A stretch of 26,562 nt of DNA from an uncultured Rheinheimera sp. (GTDB taxonomy: Bacteria; Pseudomonadota; Gammaproteobacteria; Enterobacterales; Alteromonadaceae), in the NCBI GenBank assembly GCA_943913835.1, contig CALTZU010000031.1, positions 1 through 26,562 of the forward strand, read 5' to 3'. Position numbers and translations under genes: made by a program. Numbering within the stretch: position 1 is the first letter of the stretch; each line of letters starts with the position of its first letter. Of this stretch, positions 23,713 through 26,562 are shown piece after piece. A model generated the notes under the pieces. The model saw nothing but the letters and a program-made list of their open reading frames with translations. It made no database searches and was not told the DNA's origin.

Positions 23713-25490
23713 TCGCTGATTAAATCGAGGAAATCAGCACCATAACGGCCCAGTTTGGTTTGGCCTACACCACTGATGGCTAAAAACTCCAGGCTGTTGG
23801 TTGGGCAAGCCTGAGCCATTTCTATCAAGGTGGCGTCTGAGAACACCACAAAAGGTGGCACGTCGTCGCGTTCAGCTATGGCTTTACGCAGCACTTTGAG
23901 GCGGGCAAACAGCTTGCGGTCATAGTTTTGCGGTGCTGTAGTTTTACCGCTGCTGGCTTTGGTTTGCACCAGGCGCGGCACAGCCAGTTGCAAACTTTGT
24001 TCTGCACGCAATACAGCCCTGGCTGCTTCTTGCAGCTTCAGCACCGAATGCTGGCTGATGTCCTGCTGCAATAAACCACAGTGCACCAACTGACGCAAAA
24101 TACTCAACCAATAGTCATGTGATTGATCTTTGCCTATGCCATAAGTGGATAGTTTGTCATGTCCCAGTTCCTGAATACGGCTGGTTTGGCTGCCACGTAA
24201 CACGTCTATCACGTGATTCATACCAAAACTTTGGTTGACTCTATACACGCAGGACAGCGCTTTGCGCGCCAATTCTGTGCCATCAAACTGTTTCGGCGGG
24301 TCAATACAAATATCACAGTTGCCGCAGGGCTTTTGGCTGGACTCACCAAAATAATTTAGCAGCACTAAACGCCGGCAGGTTTGAGCCTGAGCAAAAGCAG
24401 CCATTTGATTAAAGCGCTGTAATGCTACTTCAGTTCTGCTGTTGTTTTCGTCTTTTTCTATCCAGCTGCGCATCCGAGCTATGTCTGCAGGGTCGACCAG
24501 CATCAGGGCTTCTGCAGGCACACCGTCACGGCCAGCACGGCCAGTTTCCTGATAATAAGCTTCTATGGTGCGCGGTAATTCAAAGTGGATCACAAAACGT
24601 ATATTGGATTTATTCACACCCATACCAAAAGCAACAGTGGCGATAATCAGCTGAATTTGGTCTTTTTTAAAGGCTTCCTGCACCGCATTACGTTGCTCAT
24701 TGGTTAAGCCTGCATGATAAGCTGCCACCTGAAAACCTTTGCCCGCCAGCTGTTCGGTCAGCTCATCCACTTTACGGCGTGAAGCACAGTAAATAATGCC
24801 ACTTTGCTGTTCTTGTTGTTTCAGGTAACTGACCACTTGCTCCAATGGTCGGAATTTTTCCTGCACTGTGTAACGGATATTTGGTCTGTCGAAGCTACCA
24901 ATTGAGACATAAGGCTGTTGCAGGTTGAGTTGGCGGCTGATGTCTTTTTGTGTGGCCGGATCGGCTGTGGCTGTTAAAGCCATCATAGGCACGTGCGGGA
25001 AATAATGTTTTAACTGAGCCAGCTCAGTGTAATGTGGCCTGAAATCGTGACCCCACTGTGAAATGCAATGCGCTTCGTCTATCGCAAATAAACTGACACC
25101 CACTTCCGCCAGGCGCGACATAAAGTCAGGTTGTAATAACCGCTCTGGCGCCAGATACAAAAGTTTTAACTGCTGGTGACGCAAGCGCCGGATCACATCA
25201 TGAATTTCTTCACGGCTTTGGCTGCTGTTAATAAATTCAGCCGCTATACCATTAGCCTGCAAAGCGTCGACCTGATCTTTCATCAGTGACATTAAAGGCG
25301 ACACTACTACTGTTACATTGGGCAACAATAAAGCAGGTAACTGATAACACAGCGATTTTCCGCCACCTGTTGGCATCAGCACAAAACTGTCCTGACCGCT
25401 CAGGCAAGCCTGAATCACCTCCAGTTGTCCATGGCGGAACTGGCTGTAACCAAAAGCTTGTTTTAAGGTGTCGAACAATAGTTGAGGCAA
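23694..25490 (-). CDS. recQ: ATP-dependent DNA helicase RecQ
   Basis: A 598-aa 3'-5' helicase close to E. coli RecQ (609 aa). Walker A MPTGGGKS is at 39-46, the DEAH box with following CISQWGHDFRPHY is near 137-156, and motif VI QETGRAGRDG is present. Four zinc-binding cysteines lie in CRRLVLLNYFGESS followed by CGNCDIC. A winged-helix RQC and a C-terminal HRDC domain (about 520-595) follow. The start is TTG at 25490, with an in-frame stop only four codons upstream (25500-25502) and no clear Shine-Dalgarno, so the exact N-terminus is uncertain (TTG at codon 5 is an alternative). A thioesterase gene related to yigI, which lies near recQ in E. coli, is divergent next to it. Confidence 0.95.
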   Translation of the reverse strand: MPQLLFDTLKQAFGYSQFRHGQLEVIQACLSGQDSFVLMPTGGGKSLCYQLPALLLPNVTVVVSPLMSLMKDQVDALQANGIAAEFINSSQSREEIHDVIRRLRHQQLKLLYLAPERLLQPDFMSRLAEVGVSLFAIDEAHCISQWGHDFRPHYTELAQLKHYFPHVPMMALTATADPATQKDISRQLNLQQPYVSIGSFDRPNIRYTVQEKFRPLEQVVSYLKQQEQQSGIIYCASRRKVDELTEQLAGKGFQVAAYHAGLTNEQRNAVQEAFKKDQIQLIIATVAFGMGVNKSNIRFVIHFELPRTIEAYYQETGRAGRDGVPAEALMLVDPADIARMRSWIEKDENNSRTEVALQRFNQMAAFAQAQTCRRLVLLNYFGESSQKPCGNCDICIDPPKQFDGTELARKALSCVYRVNQSFGMNHVIDVLRGSQTSRIQELGHDKLSTYGIGKDQSHDYWLSILRQLVHCGLLQQDISQHSVLKLQEAARAVLRAEQSLQLAVPRLVQTKASSGKTTAPQNYDRKLFARLKVLRKAIAERDDVPPFVVFSDATLIEMAQACPTNSLEFLAISGVGQTKLGRYGADFLDLISDYLAGD

Positions 25491-25619
25491 AGGGCTGTGC
25501 TACGTAATGAAAAAACTGGCGCATTGTAATCAAAAGTGACAAGACTGTCTTGGGCATTGTGTCATTGGCTTCGCTGGAGTAGATTGCTTACTGCTCTTAC
25601 CAGTGAAGTCGAGGATCCT

Positions 25620-26072
25620 ATGCACTCAGATCAGTTACTGCCTTTTATCGCCGAAACCTTTGATCAAATGCCTTTTAACCTATTATTGGGCTTAAAAGTC
25701 ACACGTTTTGACGAACAACAAGCTGAAGTGAGGTTTGACTGGGACGGCCAGTTAGTGGGCAATCCGGTACAACAAATTTTACATGGTGGCGTAATAGCTT
25801 CTGTATTGGATGTGGTGGGTGGATTAATGGCTGTATCCAGTGCTTTAACCCGACTGGGTGATATTTCGGACGTCGAGCTGGCTGAGAAGCTTGGAAAAAT
25901 GAGCACGATAGACATTCGCACCGATTACTTGAGACCAGGCCGCGGCCAACAGTTTATCGCTACAGCTGTGGTGATCCGCACTGGCAATAAAGTCTGCGTT
26001 TGCCGCATGGAGCTGCACAATGAGCAGGGCACTCACATAGCCTTGGGCACAGGCACTTATCTGGTCGGCTAA
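25620..26072 (+). CDS. yigI: Hotdog-fold thioesterase, YigI family
   Basis: A 150-aa PaaI-like hotdog thioesterase. HGGVIASVLD has His55 and Asp64, and LVGNPVQQILHGG, TIDIRTDYLRPGRG and VELHNE-type pieces match E. coli YigI as I recall it. It should hydrolyse acyl-CoA thioesters in the cytoplasm; chain specificity cannot be read. I use the ATG at 25620, with GAGGATCCT directly upstream; upstream in-frame sequence (from 25536) has no ribosome-binding site. It is divergent from recQ; in E. coli these genes are also close, which supports orthology. Confidence 0.9.
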   Translation: MHSDQLLPFIAETFDQMPFNLLLGLKVTRFDEQQAEVRFDWDGQLVGNPVQQILHGGVIASVLDVVGGLMAVSSALTRLGDISDVELAEKLGKMSTIDIRTDYLRPGRGQQFIATAVVIRTGNKVCVCRMELHNEQGTHIALGTGTYLVG

Positions 26073-26104
26073 GACTTAGTCATTACCCGACCAGGCCTGA
26101 CTAA
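26061..26104. terminator. Two overlapping, mutually exclusive hairpins at the yigI end
   Basis: CTGGTCGG (26061-26068) pairs with CCGACCAG (26087-26094), overlapping the last coding bases. TTAGTCA (26076-26082) pairs with TGACTAA (26098-26104), followed by ATTATTT. The arms interleave, so both cannot form at once. It probably serves as a transcript end. Confidence 0.4.
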
Positions 26105-26380
26105 ATTATTTCCCTTCACTGTTTTTCTTTCAGCTATACCTGATCAGCAGCTGTATTTGTTTTACGAACGCAGGTTTTGTTTTTATCATATTTTAATTTT
26201 CTGTCGTTGACAAAAAGGACAAAATGATAATAATGAAACTATGTTTGATGCTAAAACTCTGGTTTCAGCAGACACTTGGTCGGCTACAAAAAATAGTCTT
26301 GCCATCATTGTTGAATCTTGGCTCGTTGTTAAAGCATTCAGCTTTAACTGATAAGGCTTCAAAAGAGGAAGGGGCGCATT
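26073..26380. other. Intergenic region before the terminal membrane-sensor gene
   Basis: This 308-bp stretch holds the hairpins above, an AT-rich segment (about 26155-26205) suited to a promoter, and a 57-codon open frame (26224-26397) listed as a candidate. I see no recognised operator. Confidence 0.3.
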
Positions 26381-26397
26381 ATGCAACTGTCGATTAG
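26224..26397 (+). CDS. Doubtful 57-aa open frame overlapping the next gene's start
   Basis: ATG at 26224 has AAGGA at five to seven bases upstream and a 57-codon frame rich in Leu/Lys/Met, amphipathic in its first 40 residues. It ends 17 nt inside the following gene in another frame, a layout seen for leader peptides that couple translation. No family is recognised, and chance is a serious alternative in AT-rich DNA. Confidence 0.25.
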   Translation: MIIMKLCLMLKLWFQQTLGRLQKIVLPSLLNLGSLLKHSALTDKASKEEGAHYATVD

Positions 26398-26562
26398 ACA
26401 AAGGCTTATGTTGTCTGTCATTGTGATCTGTATAGGTCTGGCAGCCATGACAGCTTTTATATTTATTCACCTGACTAAGATTGAGACTCACCTGAGTGAG
26501 GTGGTCAACAGAGATAATCCTGCTATAGAGCAATTGACCCAAATCATAGAGCTGCAATATGC
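26381..26562 (+). CDS. N-terminus of a membrane sensor, probably methyl-accepting chemotaxis protein (partial)
   Basis: Only the first 60 codons are in the window. They begin MQLSIRQRLMLSV, with a short basic cytoplasmic start, one membrane helix (about residues 9-31), then a helical periplasmic stretch (LTKIETHLSEVVNRDNPAIEQ). This start is typical of chemoreceptors with a four-helix-bundle sensor, but a histidine kinase or GGDEF protein could begin the same way. GAGGAAGGGG upstream of the ATG is a good ribosome-binding site. The gene continues beyond 26562. Confidence 0.6.
   Translation, partial: MQLSIRQRLMLSVIVICIGLAAMTAFIFIHLTKIETHLSEVVNRDNPAIEQLTQIIELQY

Noticed and set aside
25252..25557. 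101-codon minus-strand frame overlapping the recQ N-terminus
   Set aside because: Most of it overlaps the conserved helicase motif region in another frame. Only its first codons are of interest, for the start question.
26186..26557. 123-codon minus-strand open frame
   Set aside because: It lies antisense to the terminal sensor gene, which has a strong ribosome-binding site and a membrane helix. The composition of the minus frame looks random.
1..26562. CRISPR array, tRNA, rRNA or prophage genes
   Set aside because: No regularly spaced repeats, tRNA-like cloverleaf ends, rRNA signatures or phage proteins were recognised anywhere in the window.

Overview
The window looks like chromosomal DNA of a gammaproteobacterium of the Alteromonadales/Chromatiales type, for example a Rheinheimera-like organism. 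This is inferred from protein resemblance (YgfF, SelO/YdiU, RecQ and YigI orthologues, a bd-type quinol oxidase, a 7TMR-DISM/GGDEF/EAL protein), from moderate GC content, and from ordinary Shine-Dalgarno sites with several TTG/GTG starts. There are no rRNA or tRNA genes, no CRISPR array, no integrase and no transposase. The window is compact chromosome with a few unusual intergenic regions.

Layout. (1) 50-5781 is a redox and regulatory block: a YgfF-type short-chain dehydrogenase (SDR), a DUF2167 membrane-anchored protein, an ABM-domain monooxygenase, a GlxA-type AraC regulator divergent from two tandem SDR genes, and a small lipoprotein. Convergent genes here are separated by strong hairpins. 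(2) 6122-8507 is a two-gene export operon: a Tat-lipoprotein FAD oxidase with both candidate covalent flavin residues, followed by a secreted SMP-30/gluconolactonase-like propeller. The pair suggests oxidation of a sugar or alcohol to a lactone followed by hydrolysis outside the cytoplasm. (3) 8573-10170 holds a small unknown gene, an unexplained structured and repeat-bearing intergenic stretch, a CBS-domain protein and a small secreted protein.

(4) 10356-13051 is a cytochrome bd (CioAB-like) operon on the minus strand. It has two micro-genes below usual annotation length: a 38-aa DUF2474/CydX-like peptide overlapping the cydB stop by 1 nt, and a 35-aa single-span membrane peptide just upstream of cydA. 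Divergent from it (13240-16516) is a membrane histidine kinase plus an NtrC-type response regulator with an intact GAFTGA motif. The gap between them contains a candidate sigma-54 promoter pointing at the oxidase operon, and an 8-5-8 inverted repeat about 115 bp upstream of the predicted start site. This is a coherent and testable regulatory circuit, and it is the most interesting part of the window.

(5) 16559-18438 carries two unknown genes (one with three predicted membrane spans) and a YkgJ-type cysteine-cluster protein. (6) 18564-23213 is a minus-strand operon of selO, a 103-aa unknown, and a 7TMR-DISM/PAS/GGDEF/EAL protein whose GGDEF site is degenerate and whose EAL site looks intact. 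(7) 23395-26562 holds a small secreted cytochrome c overlapping recQ tail to tail, recQ itself, a yigI-like thioesterase, and the beginning of a membrane sensor (probably a chemoreceptor) that runs off the window.
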